A program made the translations under genes and the position numbers. From the NCBI GenBank assembly GCA_002428895.1, contig DIYC01000035.1, positions 15,791 to 23,457 of the forward strand: a stretch of DNA of 7,667 bases, in the 5' to 3' direction. Position 1 is the first letter of the stretch; every line of letters begins with the position of its first letter. Source of the DNA: Burkholderiales bacterium UBA6064 (lineage in GTDB: Bacteria; Pseudomonadota; Gammaproteobacteria; Burkholderiales; Burkholderiaceae_B). Shown here in pieces: positions 7,410 to 7,667 of this stretch. The notes beneath the pieces were generated by a model. The model made no database searches, was not told the DNA's origin, and saw only the letters and a list, made by a program, of their open reading frames with translations.

Positions 7410-7667
7410 CGGGGCAGCAACGAGCTGCCCATTAAAAACGCATCGACCTCGCGAGCAGCTTGTCGGCCTTCGCGAATGGCCCACACCACCAGCGACTGGC
7501 CACGGCGCACGTCGCCAGCGGCGAACACCTTGTCCACGTTGGTGCGGTAGCCACCGATGTCGGTCGAGGCCTTGGCATTGCCGCGGCCATCCTTCTCGAC
7601 ACCGAAGCCATCCAGCAGGGTGTTAACCGGGTTGGTGAAGCCCATGGCCAGCAGCACCAGGTCGGCC
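7406..7667 (-). CDS. gltD: GltD, glutamate synthase small subunit, C-terminal part, runs off the right edge
   Basis: GltD is the flavin and iron-sulfur subunit of NADPH glutamate synthase and passes electrons from NADPH to GltB, which makes glutamate from glutamine and 2-oxoglutarate. Only the last 86 or so residues are in the window. They start in [10 protein letters not shown], contain the FAD-binding signature [21 protein letters not shown] and end in [10 protein letters not shown], a natural-looking C-terminus like that of betaproteobacterial GltD. The stop TAA at 7406-7408 overlaps the uvrA TAA at 7407-7409 in opposite orientation. Three 60-base blocks (7441-7620) are each about 67% GC, against 38-47% in sampled uvrA blocks, whereas the final codons use TTT TTA, more like the AT-richer neighbours. 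The gene identity is firm; whether this copy belongs to the same genome is not. Confidence 0.88.
   Translation of the reverse strand, partial: ADLVLLAMGFTNPVNTLLDGFGVEKDGRGNAKASTDIGGYRTNVDKVFAAGDVRRGQSLVVWAIREGRQAAREVDAFLMGSSLLPR
7412..7430. other. Stem-loop at the uvrA/gltD convergent junction
   Basis: GGGCAGC (7412-7418) and GCTGCCC (7424-7430) form a perfect 7-bp GC-rich stem with a 5-base loop, 2 bases after the uvrA stop and inside the last codons of gltD. It is well placed to end transcription from uvrA, but no T-run follows it on either strand, so it is not a classical Rho-independent terminator. It might instead protect the 3' end of the message. Confidence 0.4.

Noticed and set aside
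7267..7626. 119-codon plus-strand frame across the end of uvrA and opposite gltD
   Set aside because: It is out of frame with uvrA and opposite the clear gltD frame; the product is Arg/Pro/His-rich in its second half, as expected of a GC-rich antisense frame.

Overview
The window is 7,667 bases of a proteobacterial chromosome, most likely gamma- or possibly betaproteobacterial. The basis is the core block uvrA / MFS transporter / ssb, an arrangement known from Pseudomonas and relatives, and the gamma/beta-like look of UvrA and SSB. Sampled blocks of uvrA, the MFS gene and ssb are about 38-47% GC. I do not name a genus.

Layout from left to right. Positions 46-2544 on the minus strand hold an AT-rich accessory block, transcribed right to left. 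It encodes DarT (a DNA ADP-ribosyltransferase toxin), DarG (a macrodomain antitoxin, whose start overlaps the darT stop by ATGA) and then a PHP-domain protein that looks cut off at its C-terminus. The PHP fragment resembles the N-terminal part of large PHP-ATPase (TrlF/Ppl-like) proteins. Positions 2605-2724 are an intergenic stretch with the probable ssb terminator and two overlapping hairpins. Positions 2725-4449 on the minus strand hold an MFS transporter gene followed 12 bases later by ssb, probably one transcription unit. A 104-base divergent promoter region (4450-4553) separates it from uvrA on the plus strand (4554-7409). The right edge holds the 3' end of gltD (glutamate synthase small subunit) on the minus strand. 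Its stop codon overlaps the uvrA stop codon, and its base composition jumps to about 67% GC.

How the genes work together. DarT and DarG form a toxin-antitoxin pair that marks single-stranded DNA with ADP-ribose and removes the mark; such pairs are known phage-defence modules. The block sits directly behind ssb, which looks like an insertion point for accessory DNA in an otherwise conserved neighbourhood. SSB coats the kind of DNA that DarT attacks, and nucleotide excision repair, which starts with UvrA, is reported to help clear DarT lesions. That makes the neighbourhood suggestive, but uvrA-MFS-ssb is an ancestral arrangement, so adjacency alone proves nothing.

The points most worth a second look are the PHP gene (possible third gene of the DarTG operon, truncated and with altered metal ligands) and the sharp composition break inside gltD (recombination or assembly chimera). 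No tRNA, rRNA, CRISPR array or complete insertion sequence was seen.
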